Shown: positions 1 to 7,325 of the stretch, in pieces
Layout: every line of letters begins with the position of its first letter
Numbering within the stretch: the stretch's first letter is position 1
Assembly (NCBI GenBank): GCA_023666125.1
Contig: JAMPCN010000012.1
Location: 1-42,098 of the forward strand
Direction: 5' to 3'
Source: Bacillus sp. (in: firmicutes)
Lineage (GTDB): Bacteria > Bacillota > Clostridia > Lachnospirales > Lachnospiraceae
DNA: 42,098 nt
Position numbers and translations under genes: made by a program
Notes under the pieces: generated by a model
Database searches by the model: none
What the model saw: the letters and a program-made list of their open reading frames with translations, nothing else
What the model was told of the DNA's origin: nothing

Positions 1-70
1 CTATCATAAGAAAAATGGTCATAGACAAGCATACACCCAGGTAAAAATTGACAAAATCAACGCGAAATAA
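1..70 (+). CDS. rplU: 50S ribosomal protein L21, C-terminal end (partial)
   Basis: Only the last 22 codons are present, read from base 2 to the TAA at 68-70. The tail (…KKNGHRQAYTQVKIDKI…) has the basic GHRQ-YT-VKI pattern that ends bacterial L21, a 23S rRNA-binding protein of the large subunit. The next two genes are prp and rpmA, the standard Firmicutes order rplU-prp-rpmA, which supports the call. The gene is cut by the left edge of the window, not broken. Confidence 0.9.
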   Translation, partial: YHKKNGHRQAYTQVKIDKINAK

Positions 71-108
71 AACGTACGATTTTCTGACAGGATGCTTAAA
101 GGTGTGAA

Positions 109-438
109 ATGATAACAGTGACATTTCATAAAACAAAAGCAGGAGAATACCAAGACTTCATATGCAGCGGACATGCGGGCTTTAACGATTATGGCAAAGA
201 CATTGTCTGCGCGGCGGTTTCCGTGCTGGTCATCAATACGGTTAATTCTTTGGACGAACTTGTCCGGGAAAATATCGAAGTAGAGACCGATGAAGAAAAC
301 GGAATCATTAGCTGCCGCTTTCAGGCGCCGCTTCGCGATACGTCAAAAGTGTTAGTCGATTCTCTTGCGCTTGGACTTTCCCATATTACTAAGCAATACG
401 GGGAAAAATACTGTAAACTGAATTTTGAGGAGGTGTAA
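109..438 (+). CDS. prp: Ribosomal-processing cysteine protease Prp
   Basis: Prp removes the N-terminal extension of ribosomal protein L27 in Firmicutes and related bacteria. The 109-residue product is the usual family length. The catalytic pair is visible at the expected positions: His22 in SGHAGF and Cys34 in DIVCAAVS. It lies between rplU and rpmA, and its stop codon is 4 bases before the rpmA start, so the two are translationally close. Its substrate is encoded next door: the L27 here begins with the short LNMNLQFF extension that Prp cleaves. The start follows a GGTG-type ribosome binding site about 8 bases upstream. Confidence 0.95.
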   Translation: MITVTFHKTKAGEYQDFICSGHAGFNDYGKDIVCAAVSVLVINTVNSLDELVRENIEVETDEENGIISCRFQAPLRDTSKVLVDSLALGLSHITKQYGEKYCKLNFEEV

Positions 439-442
439 GACC

Positions 443-727
443 ATGTTAAATATGAACCTTCAATTTTTTGCACATAAGAAAGGTGTCGGTTCCACCAAGA
501 ACGGTAGAGATTCCGAGTCCAAAAGATTAGGTGCAAAAAGAGCTGACGGACAATTCGTAAAAGCAGGAAATATCTTATACAGACAGCGCGGAACCAAGAT
601 TCATCCGGGCATTAACGTAGGCAGAGGCGGAGACGATACTTTATTTGCCCTTGTAGACGGCGTTCTTAGATTTGAAAGAAAAGGAAGAGATAAAAAACAA
701 GCTTCCGTATATCCTGTAGAAAAGTAA
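443..727 (+). CDS. rpmA: 50S ribosomal protein L27 with cleavable N-terminal extension
   Basis: L27 sits at the peptidyl transferase centre of the 50S subunit. The 94-residue product starts [21 protein letters not shown], so a nine-residue extension precedes the mature Ala-His-Lys-Lys end; by family knowledge Prp cuts between Phe9 and Ala10. The conserved body ([39 protein letters not shown]) is complete. The ATG at 443 is preceded by GAGGAGGTG at 427-435; an in-frame ATG at 425 is too far upstream to use this site and lies inside prp. A terminator follows at 775-807. Confidence 0.97.
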   Translation: MLNMNLQFFAHKKGVGSTKNGRDSESKRLGAKRADGQFVKAGNILYRQRGTKIHPGINVGRGGDDTLFALVDGVLRFERKGRDKKQASVYPVEK

Positions 728-730
728 GAA

Positions 731-752
731 GAATGCTTAAAAACCAGCATTC
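731..752 (+). other. Small hairpin after rpmA
   Basis: GAATGCT (731-737) and AGCATTC (746-752) form a perfect 7-bp stem with an 8-base loop, 3 bases after the rpmA stop. No T-run follows, so it is not a terminator alone; it may protect the 3' end of the rplU-rpmA message. Confidence 0.5.
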
Positions 753-774
753 TTGATACTTAACGAATGAATCG

Positions 775-807
775 GGCTCCAAACATGCTTATGTTTGGAG
801 CCTTTTA
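775..807 (+). terminator. Rho-independent terminator after rpmA
   Basis: An 11-bp perfect stem (GGCTCCAAACA 775-785 with TGTTTGGAGCC 792-802, loop TGCTTA) is followed by TTTTAT. It lies between rpmA and obgE and should end or weaken the ribosomal protein transcript before obgE. obgE has no clear promoter in the remaining 70 bases, so partial read-through is likely. Confidence 0.85.
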
Positions 808-880
808 TCATCACGGAACGTAGGGGCGTTTTTAGCGCCACAGACATCGGAACAGAATTACCGGAAAGGCATGGCGGAAA

Positions 881-2164
881 ATGTTTGCAGACAGAGCGAA
901 AATTTATGTAAAAAGCGGTAAAGGCGGAGACGGACACGTTTCTTTCAGAAGAGAAAAATATGTGCCAAACGGCGGCCCCGACGGCGGAGACGGCGGCAAC
1001 GGCGGAAGCGTCTATTTCGTCGTGGATGAGGGACTAAATACGTTGACGGATTTCCGTCATATTCGCAAATACTGTGCAGGAAATGGTGCAGAAGGGTCAA
1101 AACGCAACTGTGCGGGCAAAAACGGAGAAGATATCATTATCAAAGTACCGGCCGGCACGGTTATCAGGGAAGCCGAAAGCGGACAGATCATAGCCGATAT
1201 GTCGGGCGATAACCGTAAAGTTTTGCTGTTAAAAGGCGGACGGGGCGGCAGCGGCAACCAGCATTATGCGACCAGTAAAATGCAGGCTCCCAAATATGCA
1301 CAGCCCGGGCAGCCCGCCATGGAACTGGAGTTATTATTGGAACTAAAAGTGATTGCGGACGTCGGTCTGGTAGGTTTTCCCAACGTAGGAAAATCCACCT
1401 TTTTATCACAGGTGACAAATGCAAGGCCGAAAATCGCCAATTATCATTTTACAACCCTGAATCCGAATCTTGGCGTCGTTGATTTGGAAGATGCCAAGGG
1501 TTTTGTTATTGCGGACATTCCGGGCCTCATTGAGGGCGCCTCGGAGGGCGTCGGGTTAGGACATGAGTTTTTACGCCATATTGAACGGACAAAACTGATT
1601 GTGCATATTGTGGACGCGGCTTCCACGGAAGGACGTGACCCGGTGGCGGATATTTATGCCATCAATAAGGAGCTGGAAGCATATAATCCGGACATTGCCG
1701 CAAGACCGCAGATAATAGCGGCCAATAAAATCGACATGATACCCTCTGACAGTGACGCCGTCGAGCGTATCCGCGCCGAATTTGAGCCGGATATTCCCGT
1801 CTATCCCGTTTCCGCCATAGCAGGGAAAGGCGTAAGGGAACTTCTCTATGCGATACAGAATAAACTGGACGGACTGGATAAAGACCCCGTTGTCTTTGAG
1901 GCGGAATATGTTCCGGAGGAGCATCTAAGCATACAGGATGAACCTTTTACGGTTATTTATGATGAGAAAAATGACGAATATGTTGTGGAAGGCCCCCGTA
2001 TTGAGAAAATGCTTTCCTATACGAATTTAGAGTCCGAAAAAGGCTTCCGTTTCTTCCAGAATTTTCTAAAAGAGCAGGAAATATTAAAGAAACTGGAAGA
2101 ACTTGGCATCGAAGAGGGAAGCACGGTCAGGATGTACGGCCTTTCTTTTGATTATTATAAATAA
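881..2164 (+). CDS. obgE: Obg family GTPase (CgtA/ObgE)
   Basis: Obg is an essential GTPase in 50S assembly, stress response and growth control. The 427 residues hold the three expected parts: the glycine-rich Obg fold (1-158), the G domain with G1 GFPNVGKS (165-172), G3 DIPG (212-215), G4 NKID (282-285) and G5 SA (311-312), and a C-terminal OCT domain (about 345-427) found in Firmicutes Obg. The start at 881 begins with the conserved MFADRAKIYVKSGKGGDG; the ATG at 871 is out of frame. It follows the rpmA terminator and precedes yhbY, a usual arrangement. Confidence 0.97.
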   Translation: MFADRAKIYVKSGKGGDGHVSFRREKYVPNGGPDGGDGGNGGSVYFVVDEGLNTLTDFRHIRKYCAGNGAEGSKRNCAGKNGEDIIIKVPAGTVIREAESGQIIADMSGDNRKVLLLKGGRGGSGNQHYATSKMQAPKYAQPGQPAMELELLLELKVIADVGLVGFPNVGKSTFLSQVTNARPKIANYHFTTLNPNLGVVDLEDAKGFVIADIPGLIEGASEGVGLGHEFLRHIERTKLIVHIVDAASTEGRDPVADIYAINKELEAYNPDIAARPQIIAANKIDMIPSDSDAVERIRAEFEPDIPVYPVSAIAGKGVRELLYAIQNKLDGLDKDPVVFEAEYVPEEHLSIQDEPFTVIYDEKNDEYVVEGPRIEKMLSYTNLESEKGFRFFQNFLKEQEILKKLEELGIEEGSTVRMYGLSFDYYK

Positions 2165-2207
2165 AATGTTATGATAAATGATATAAAACGATATTATGGA
2201 GGCAGCT

Positions 2208-2495
2208 ATGACAAGTAAACAAAGGGCTTATTTAAAAAGTCTGGCAAGCGCTTTAAATCCCATATTTCAGGTTGGAAAATCCAGCCTGACGCCGGAATTT
2301 ACACAGGCGATAGACGAAGCTTTTCATACAAGGGAGCTGTTAAAAATCGCCGTTCTAAAAAACTGCGCCGACGATCCGAACGAAATTGCCGCTATTGTGG
2401 CGGAAAGAACGCATTCGCAGGTCGTGCAGGTAATCGGGAAAAAGATTGTATTATATAAACCGGATAAAAAGAATCCGAAAATCATTTTACCCTGA
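2208..2495 (+). CDS. yhbY: CRM-domain RNA-binding protein YhbY/YqeI
   Basis: YhbY is a small KH-like CRM-domain protein that associates with pre-50S ribosomal particles. The 95-residue product has the family pattern: K.RA.LK.LA....P.FQVGK.G/S near the N-terminus, then RELLKIAVLKNC and a C-terminal VQVIGKKIVLYKP. The ATG at 2208 is preceded by TGGAGGC (2197-2203); the in-frame ATG at 2196 overlaps that site and is rejected. It is co-directional with obgE and nadD, matching its ribosome-linked role. Confidence 0.92.
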   Translation: MTSKQRAYLKSLASALNPIFQVGKSSLTPEFTQAIDEAFHTRELLKIAVLKNCADDPNEIAAIVAERTHSQVVQVIGKKIVLYKPDKKNPKIILP

Positions 2496-2547
2496 TAACA
2501 CCGCTATCGCAGCGGAAATCAATATTTTGCAGGAGGCATGGAAAGCA

Positions 2548-3159
2548 TTGTTAAAAGTTGGAATCATGGGCGGAACGTTTAATCCCGTCCATATAGGACA
2601 CCTTATCATTGCGGAAAAAGCGCGAGAGCAGTTTCATTTGGACGAGGTTCTATTTATGCCGAGCGGAGTTCCGTATATGAAAGACGAAATTGAAGTGCTT
2701 CCCTCACAGGTACGGGCGCAGATGACACAACTTGCCATTGAAGATAACCCCTTTTTTACGCTTTCCACAATGGAAACGGAGAAAGAGGGACATACTTATA
2801 CTTATGAAACGCTTACCACGCTGCATGAAAAAAATCCCGGCACGGAATATTACTTTATTATGGGGGCGGACAGCCTTTTTTCGATAGAACACTGGAAAAA
2901 TCCCGAGAAAATATTTGCAGGCTGCCATATTCTCGCCGCGCTTCGAGACGATAAGACAATGGAGGCGATGAAAGAGCAGGCCGCTTATTTGAAAAATAAA
3001 TTTGCCGCCGATATTTTCCTGATAAATGCCGGGCATATCGAGGTTTCTTCTTCCATGATCCGCGGACTGATAAGAGACGGCCATTCCATCCGTTATCTTG
3101 TTCCTGATGCGGTATATGACTATATTGTCAAAAACAAACTTTACAAAGCTGAAAAATAG
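2548..3159 (+). CDS. nadD: Nicotinate-nucleotide adenylyltransferase
   Basis: NadD adenylates nicotinate mononucleotide to deamido-NAD in NAD synthesis. The 203-residue product has the nucleotidyltransferase signature GGTFNPVHIGH near the N-terminus and the SSSMIRGLIRDG…YLVPDAVYDYI end with the ISSS/T.IR motif. The start chosen is a TTG at 2548, giving MLKVGIMGGTF, which matches the usual MKKVGI.GGTF beginning; AGGAGG lies at 2531-2536. The ATG at 2538 is out of frame and the ATG at 2566 would remove the first beta strand. It is followed closely by yqeK, its common Firmicutes partner. Confidence 0.94.
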   Translation: MLKVGIMGGTFNPVHIGHLIIAEKAREQFHLDEVLFMPSGVPYMKDEIEVLPSQVRAQMTQLAIEDNPFFTLSTMETEKEGHTYTYETLTTLHEKNPGTEYYFIMGADSLFSIEHWKNPEKIFAGCHILAALRDDKTMEAMKEQAAYLKNKFAADIFLINAGHIEVSSSMIRGLIRDGHSIRYLVPDAVYDYIVKNKLYKAEK

Positions 3160-3188
3160 AAATATCGCAGGGGAGGGCGGTTATAAAA

Positions 3189-3776
3189 ATGTCGGAACTG
3201 AAAAAACTGAGAAAAGAAATGGAAAAGGAATTACATGCCAAACGCTATGAACATACCTTAAGCGTTGCCTATACAGCGGCTTCGCTTGCGATGGTGCATG
3301 AGGCGGATGTGGAGAGCGCGCTGACTGCCGGTATGCTTCATGACTGTGCGAAATGTTTTTCCGCCAAGAAACTAATCTCACTCTGCCAAAAGAACAATCT
3401 GCCGGTATCGGATATTGAAATGCAAAACCCGACGGCGCTTCTGCACGCAAAGGTAGGAAGTTTCCTTGCCCATGAAAAGTACGGCATCGATGATGAAGAT
3501 ATCTTAAACGCCATTAAGTACCATACGACGGGACGCCCCGATATGAGCAGGCTGGAAAAAATCATATATATTGCGGATTATATCGAACCCGGCAGGACAC
3601 ACGCCGCCAATCTGGCGCAGATACGCAAACTCGCTTATCAGGATTTGGATAAAACGATGTTTCGTATATTGGAGGATACGCTTGCCTATCTGCGTTCCGT
3701 GGACGGGAAGATTGATTCCATGACAAGACAAACTTATGAAAGCATAAAAGCAGCGAGCGTTAAATCAGATACATAA
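3189..3776 (+). CDS. yqeK: HD-domain bis(5'-nucleosyl)-tetraphosphatase YqeK
   Basis: YqeK proteins are Fe-dependent HD-domain symmetrical Ap4A hydrolases that split Ap4A to two ADP. The 195-residue product has the metal ligands in order: His in RYEHTLSV, His-Asp in MLHDCAK, His in LLHAKVG, His in KYHTTGRP and Asp in IADYIEPGR. It sits between nadD and rsfS, the standard order. The ATG follows GGGAGGGCGG at 3171-3180. It also carries the family tail YLRSVDGKID. No anomaly is seen. Confidence 0.94.
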   Translation: MSELKKLRKEMEKELHAKRYEHTLSVAYTAASLAMVHEADVESALTAGMLHDCAKCFSAKKLISLCQKNNLPVSDIEMQNPTALLHAKVGSFLAHEKYGIDDEDILNAIKYHTTGRPDMSRLEKIIYIADYIEPGRTHAANLAQIRKLAYQDLDKTMFRILEDTLAYLRSVDGKIDSMTRQTYESIKAASVKSDT

Positions 3777-3804
3777 AGCAAATACAGGAAAGGATAGATG
3801 ATTT

Positions 3805-4152
3805 ATGACTTCAAAAGAATTGGCAAAACTCGCCGTTGAGGCATTAGAGGATAAAAAAGCGGAAGATATGAAAATTATTGATATCAGCCATATTTCCACG
3901 ATTGCAGACTATTTTATCATTGCAAGCGGAAGCAATATCAGCCAGATACAGACAATGGCGGATAACGTGGAAGAGGCTCTTACAAGAGCGGGGCATCCGG
4001 TAAAGCACACGGAAGGCTATCAAAACGCCAACTGGATATTAATGGACTGCCAGGATATCATCGTCCATATATTCGATAAGGAAAACCGCCTGTTCTATGA
4101 CTTAGAGCGTATCTGGAGAGACGGCGTTATGATAGAAAAAGAAAGTTTATAA
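3805..4152 (+). CDS. rsfS: Ribosomal silencing factor RsfS
   Basis: RsfS (Iojap/YbeB family) binds L14 and blocks 30S-50S joining when nutrients run low. The 115-residue length fits. Conserved parts are ALEDKKAEDMKIIDIS, the ADYFIIASG core, the GYQNANWILMDCQDIIVHIF segment and FYDLERIW near the end. It is the last gene of the rplU-to-rsfS run; a strong terminator follows. The start uses AGGAAAGGA at 3787-3795. Confidence 0.95.
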   Translation: MTSKELAKLAVEALEDKKAEDMKIIDISHISTIADYFIIASGSNISQIQTMADNVEEALTRAGHPVKHTEGYQNANWILMDCQDIIVHIFDKENRLFYDLERIWRDGVMIEKESL

Positions 4153-4171
4153 CGCTGATTCTGACAGATAA

Positions 4172-4216
4172 AAATGAATCCCAACAAGAATATTGATGGG
4201 ATTCATTTCTGTTTTT
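4172..4216. terminator. Bidirectional terminator between rsfS and the DUF378 gene
   Basis: A 12-bp perfect stem (AAATGAATCCCA 4172-4183 with TGGGATTCATTT 4197-4208) has a 13-base loop. On the plus strand it is followed by a T-rich tract (CTGTTTTTATTTTT), and on the minus strand by a short run of four T. It lies between two converging genes and can serve both. Confidence 0.88.
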
Positions 4217-4220
4217 ATTT

Positions 4221-4439
4221 TTATTGCGCCTCTTTGTTCGTACCGCCCGCGTACATATAGAATGTGATGATATATAAACCGGCAATACCTACCAAAGCAT
4301 AAATAATTCTGGAAAGCCATGACATATTACCAAAAATAAAGGCTACCAGGTCAAAACTGAAGAACCCGATTAATCCCCAGTTAATCGCACCAATAATGGC
4401 AATTGTCAAAGCAAGACAATCCAATCCTTTATTATTCAT
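4221..4439 (-). CDS. DUF378 family small membrane protein
   Basis: A 72-residue protein with two predicted membrane helices: a first around residues 6-26 (LALTIAIIGAINWGLIGFFSFD) and a second around 42-62. The GAINWGLIG…FD.VA.IFG pattern is that of the DUF378/YuzA family, whose function is unknown. The start is the ATG at 4439 (MNNKGLDCL…), preceded by GGAAAGGGG about 8 bases upstream; a longer frame back to 4508 has no such site. It is monocistronic and convergent with rsfS. Confidence 0.85.
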   Translation of the reverse strand: MNNKGLDCLALTIAIIGAINWGLIGFFSFDLVAFIFGNMSWLSRIIYALVGIAGLYIITFYMYAGGTNKEAQ

Positions 4440-4549
4440 ATCGATATACCCCTTTCCATACACAATCATGACAAAACGTTCCCAAAACCAAAGAAAGCGT
4501 TTCATCATCTATTATTATTCCTTATGGAAAGATGCGTATACTGGAAAAA

Positions 4550-5167
4550 TTAGCGATATAAACGAAATACGCCAAATACCTTCCCGAGAATCCGGCAGTC
4601 GTCCACAATAATCGGCTCCATGGAATCATTTTCCGGCTGCAGTCTGATATGTCCGTTTTCTTTATAAAAAGTTTTTACCGTAGCGGAATCGTCAATCAGG
4701 GCAACGACAGTATCGCCGTTTAACGCCGTATTGCAGCTATGGACAAAAATCTGGTCGCCGCTGTATATACCGGCGTTAATCATGGAATCGCCTTTTACTT
4801 TCAATACAAAAGATTCTCCGGCCGGAACCATTTCCGCCGGTACAGGGAAATAACTTTCGATATTTTCCTGCGCTAAAATAGGCTCGCCCGCTGCAACGCG
4901 TCCGATAACGGGCAAAGAAACCATTTCCGTACGCACCATCTGAAAATTATCATCACAAATCTCAATCGCCCTCGGTTTAGTCGGGTCACGTCTGATATAG
5001 CCGTTTTTTTCCAATGTTTCCAGATGCGAGTGGACGGAAGATGTCGATTTTAATCCCACGGCTTCGCAGATTTCGCGGACGGCCGGCGGATAGCCTTTTT
5101 TCAAAATCTCATCTTTAATATAGTCAAGAATAGCCTCTTGTTTCTTTGTAATTTTACCGTATCCCAT
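4550..5167 (-). CDS. lexA: SOS repressor LexA
   Basis: LexA represses DNA-damage genes and cleaves itself when RecA filaments form. The 205-residue product has an N-terminal winged helix-turn-helix (1-70, with [23 protein letters not shown] as recognition region) and a C-terminal S24 peptidase domain. The self-cleavage site is Ala93-Gly94 in RVAAGEP, the catalytic Ser128 is in GDSM and Lys165 in ATVKTFYK. The start ([10 protein letters not shown]) has AGGAG upstream. Several LexA boxes lie in the shared upstream region with the divergent yneA-like gene, so it is expected to regulate itself. Confidence 0.97.
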   Translation of the reverse strand: MGYGKITKKQEAILDYIKDEILKKGYPPAVREICEAVGLKSTSSVHSHLETLEKNGYIRRDPTKPRAIEICDDNFQMVRTEMVSLPVIGRVAAGEPILAQENIESYFPVPAEMVPAGESFVLKVKGDSMINAGIYSGDQIFVHSCNTALNGDTVVALIDDSATVKTFYKENGHIRLQPENDSMEPIIVDDCRILGKVFGVFRLYR

Positions 5168-5227
5168 ATGCGTCTCCTTTATTCCTGTTTTGATGACAAG
5201 TGAATGTTAAATGATTTTATATGTTTC

Positions 5228-5256
5228 ATTTTAGCATACATTGCAGGAAAAAGCAA
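5228..5256 (-). promoter_or_regulatory. Probable lexA promoter
   Basis: On the minus strand TTGCTT (5256-5251) and TAAAAT (5233-5228) are separated by 17 bases, about 60 bases upstream of the lexA ATG. A weak LexA-like half-matched palindrome (GAATATATGTTT) overlaps the -35 side and a better box lies just upstream. Confidence 0.65.
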
Positions 5257-5267
5257 ACATATATTCT

Positions 5268-5279
5268 GAATATTTGTTC
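5268..5279. promoter_or_regulatory. LexA box, one mismatch
   Basis: GAATATTTGTTC fits the Gram-positive LexA consensus GAAC-N4-GTTC with one mismatch in the left half. It lies between the lexA and yneA-like promoters. Confidence 0.6.
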
Positions 5280-5299
5280 GATTTTTTTGTCCAAAAGTA

Positions 5300-5328
5300 T
5301 TGACAACCGAAAATACGTTCGATATAAT
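5300..5328 (+). promoter_or_regulatory. Consensus sigma-A promoter of the yneA-like gene
   Basis: TTGACA (5300-5305) and TATAAT (5323-5328) are both perfect, with the ideal 17-base spacer. A LexA-box-like sequence fills the spacer, so the promoter would be very strong when free and blocked when LexA is bound. Confidence 0.9.
5309..5320. promoter_or_regulatory. LexA box inside the promoter spacer
   Basis: GAAAATACGTTC, flanked by C and G, fits GAAC-N4-GTTC with one mismatch and lies between the -35 and -10 of the yneA-like promoter. Confidence 0.7.
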
Positions 5329-5339
5329 ATTCCCAAACA

Positions 5340-5351
5340 GAACGAATGTTC
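5340..5351. promoter_or_regulatory. Perfect LexA box
   Basis: GAACGAATGTTC matches GAAC-N4-GTTC exactly. It lies just after the predicted transcription start of the yneA-like gene. Confidence 0.88.
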
Positions 5352-5352
5352 G

Positions 5353-5364
5353 CAACATATGTTC
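5353..5364. promoter_or_regulatory. LexA box adjoining the perfect box
   Basis: CAACATATGTTC has one mismatch to GAAC-N4-GTTC and starts two bases after the perfect box, so two LexA dimers could sit side by side. Confidence 0.75.
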
Positions 5365-5385
5365 GTGAAATGGGAGGGAATCAGA

Positions 5386-5757
5386 ATGAGTAACAACAGA
5401 AGCGAAAGAAGAATCCGCAATAATAAAATCAGAAGACAAAAACAGCTCCGCAGAAACTTTTTTACGGCCATAGCGACTTTCGGCCTGATTATCACATTAT
5501 CCGTCAGCGTTGGAGGCTTTTTATCCAAGGCCAAAGATGACAGTGAGAGCATGTACTATAAATATTATAAGAGCATCACTGTATCCACCGAAGATACGCT
5601 CTGGTCGATTGCGCAGGAATATATGGATGCCACGCATTATCAGTCTGTTGATGATTATATTAAAGAAGTAAAGCAAATGAATCATTTACAAAGCGATACC
5701 ATAACATATGGCTGTCATTTAGTAATACCATATTATACGGATGAATATACAGGATAA
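5386..5757 (+). CDS. yneA: YneA-like SOS cell-division suppressor (membrane anchor plus LysM)
   Basis: The 123-residue product has a basic N-terminus rich in Arg/Lys (1-29), one membrane helix (about 30-46) and a C-terminal LysM-like domain ([17 protein letters not shown]…[11 protein letters not shown]…[11 protein letters not shown]). This is the design of B. subtilis YneA, which is divergent from lexA, is induced by DNA damage and stops septation. Here too it is divergent from lexA with LexA boxes over a consensus promoter. Sequence identity to YneA cannot be judged by eye, so the symbol rests on design and context. GGGAGGG at 5372-5378 sets the start; an upstream extension in frame would begin before the promoter. 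Confidence 0.85.
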   Translation: MSNNRSERRIRNNKIRRQKQLRRNFFTAIATFGLIITLSVSVGGFLSKAKDDSESMYYKYYKSITVSTEDTLWSIAQEYMDATHYQSVDDYIKEVKQMNHLQSDTITYGCHLVIPYYTDEYTG

Positions 5758-5785
5758 ATAATAAGATAAACAAACAACGGGCAAA

Positions 5786-5800
5786 ATGTAAGCGCTTTCT
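5786..5800 (+). promoter_or_regulatory. cre-like site (catabolite response element)
   Basis: ATGTAAGCGCTTTCT matches the degenerate CcpA operator WTGNAANCGNWNNCW at every defined position. It is centred about 60 bases upstream of the predicted start of the chemoreceptor transcript, an upstream position where CcpA often activates. Confidence 0.6.
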
Positions 5801-5820
5801 TCCATTAAATAAACAACCTC

Positions 5821-5849
5821 TTGCGATATATGGCAAAATACGATATAAT
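5821..5849 (+). promoter_or_regulatory. Promoter of the chemoreceptor-hydrogenase sensor operon
   Basis: TTGCGA (5821-5826) and a perfect TATAAT (5844-5849) are 17 bases apart. The predicted transcript start near 5856 places the start codon at 5907 and excludes a longer frame beginning at 5853. Confidence 0.75.
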
Positions 5850-5906
5850 TTAATGAAAGCAGTTTCATTATTATTTTATTATATTTATCAAAGGAGAGTG
5901 CCGAAT

Positions 5907-7271
5907 ATGAAAAAACATGTTGCCCTGAAAATTATGCTTCCTCTGATTCTCATTTTTATATTGACTGTTACGGTCAATATGACGACAACATCCTGTCTGC
6001 AGGCTACACGAAGCGTTTTTGAAGATATTTCATCATCTTCCGGCGTATCATCAGATATCACAAGCGTTGCAAACGATAATGTGGGAACCATTTCTTCACA
6101 GTTATCCCGCAATGGACTGATTTCCTCTTTGCAGCTTCTTTTAGTGGTTGTAACGATTATCATTACCTATGTCAGTCTCGTAAAACCTTTAAGTGATACG
6201 GAGAAGCAGCTCAATGCCTTAATTAATAATCTTGAACATGACGAGGGCGATTTAAACGAACGTATTATCAGCAAAAAAGAAGACGAAATCGGCCGTCTTA
6301 TATTTGGCATTAACCTGTTTTTAAATAAATTACAGACCATTATGAAAGCCATTCAGCAGCATTCTATTTCTTTGGATAATTCCTCCGGCCAGATTGTGTC
6401 AAAAGTATCGGATTCCTCTAGAAATATGCGGGAAGTATCGGCGGAAGCGGAAGAGCTTTGTCAGGAAATGCAGCGCGTATTACAGACACTTGAGGGCATC
6501 ACGGCAGACATGGCTTCCTTAAATAACAGCAGCGAAGTCATTTCCAATTCCACCATATCGGGCAGGGATTACGCTGCAGAAATGAAAGAGCGCGCCAATG
6601 GCATCAAAGAACTTGCCCAAAACAGTAAAAGCGAGTCGGAACGAATCACCTCTTCTTTGGAGGAAGTGCTTCGCAGTTCCATGGAGAGCAGTAAGAGCGT
6701 AAACGCCATTCAGAATCTGACGGACGAAATCCTTTCCATCGCAAGCCAGACTAACCTGCTTGCCCTAAACGCTTCCATCGAAGCGGCAAGAGCGGGAGAG
6801 GCCGGCAAAGGATTTGCCGTTGTAGCGGACGAAATCCGCGGTCTGGCCGATAACAGCCGCAACACGGCCAACAGCATCCAGCAAATCAGTAACGACGTTG
6901 TTTCCTGCGTAGAGGAAATGGCGGATTCTTCCAATAAACTGCTCGAATTTGTCAATAACAACGTATTGGCGGATTACGACCGTTTTGTGGAAGCTTCCGG
7001 CAAATATTTAAGCGATGCGGACACTTTAGAAGAGATGATGCAGGAATTTTATACAAAATCTACGGAACTGTCCTCTGCTTCAGAAATTATCAATTCCGGC
7101 ATATCCCGTATTTCACAGGCGGTAGAAGATGAAAATACCAAGGTATCGAATCTTTCCGATATTATGCAGGGCTTATCCGCAAATATGGAGGAAATTCAGG
7201 ATTACACGACAATCAATGACGAAGTGTCCAATGATTTGAAGAAAGAAATTGCGAAGTTTAAGGCAATATAA
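5907..7271 (+). CDS. Methyl-accepting chemotaxis protein with very short extracellular loop
   Basis: A 454-residue chemoreceptor. Membrane helices lie near 8-26 and 72-92, so only about 45 residues are outside, too few for a usual ligand domain. A HAMP-like segment (93-145) and a long coiled coil follow, with the conserved hairpin tip around 275-315 ([19 protein letters not shown], then [12 protein letters not shown]). No C-terminal CheR-binding pentapeptide is seen. GGAGAG upstream of 5907 sets the start. It is 54 bases before the hydrogenase-like/HD-GYP gene and shares its promoter. It may sense membrane state or a partner protein rather than a bound small molecule; that is inference. Confidence 0.92.
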   Translation: MKKHVALKIMLPLILIFILTVTVNMTTTSCLQATRSVFEDISSSSGVSSDITSVANDNVGTISSQLSRNGLISSLQLLLVVVTIIITYVSLVKPLSDTEKQLNALINNLEHDEGDLNERIISKKEDEIGRLIFGINLFLNKLQTIMKAIQQHSISLDNSSGQIVSKVSDSSRNMREVSAEAEELCQEMQRVLQTLEGITADMASLNNSSEVISNSTISGRDYAAEMKERANGIKELAQNSKSESERITSSLEEVLRSSMESSKSVNAIQNLTDEILSIASQTNLLALNASIEAARAGEAGKGFAVVADEIRGLADNSRNTANSIQQISNDVVSCVEEMADSSNKLLEFVNNNVLADYDRFVEASGKYLSDADTLEEMMQEFYTKSTELSSASEIINSGISRISQAVEDENTKVSNLSDIMQGLSANMEEIQDYTTINDEVSNDLKKEIAKFKAI

Positions 7272-7325
7272 ATAAGCGCCAGCATAGCCGGGGAGTTTAT
7301 TTGTTTTAGAAAGGAACATCAGATA

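Noticed and set aside
5853..5906. Upstream start for the chemoreceptor
   Set aside because: It would begin right next to the -10 element, before or at the predicted transcript start, and lacks a ribosome binding site.
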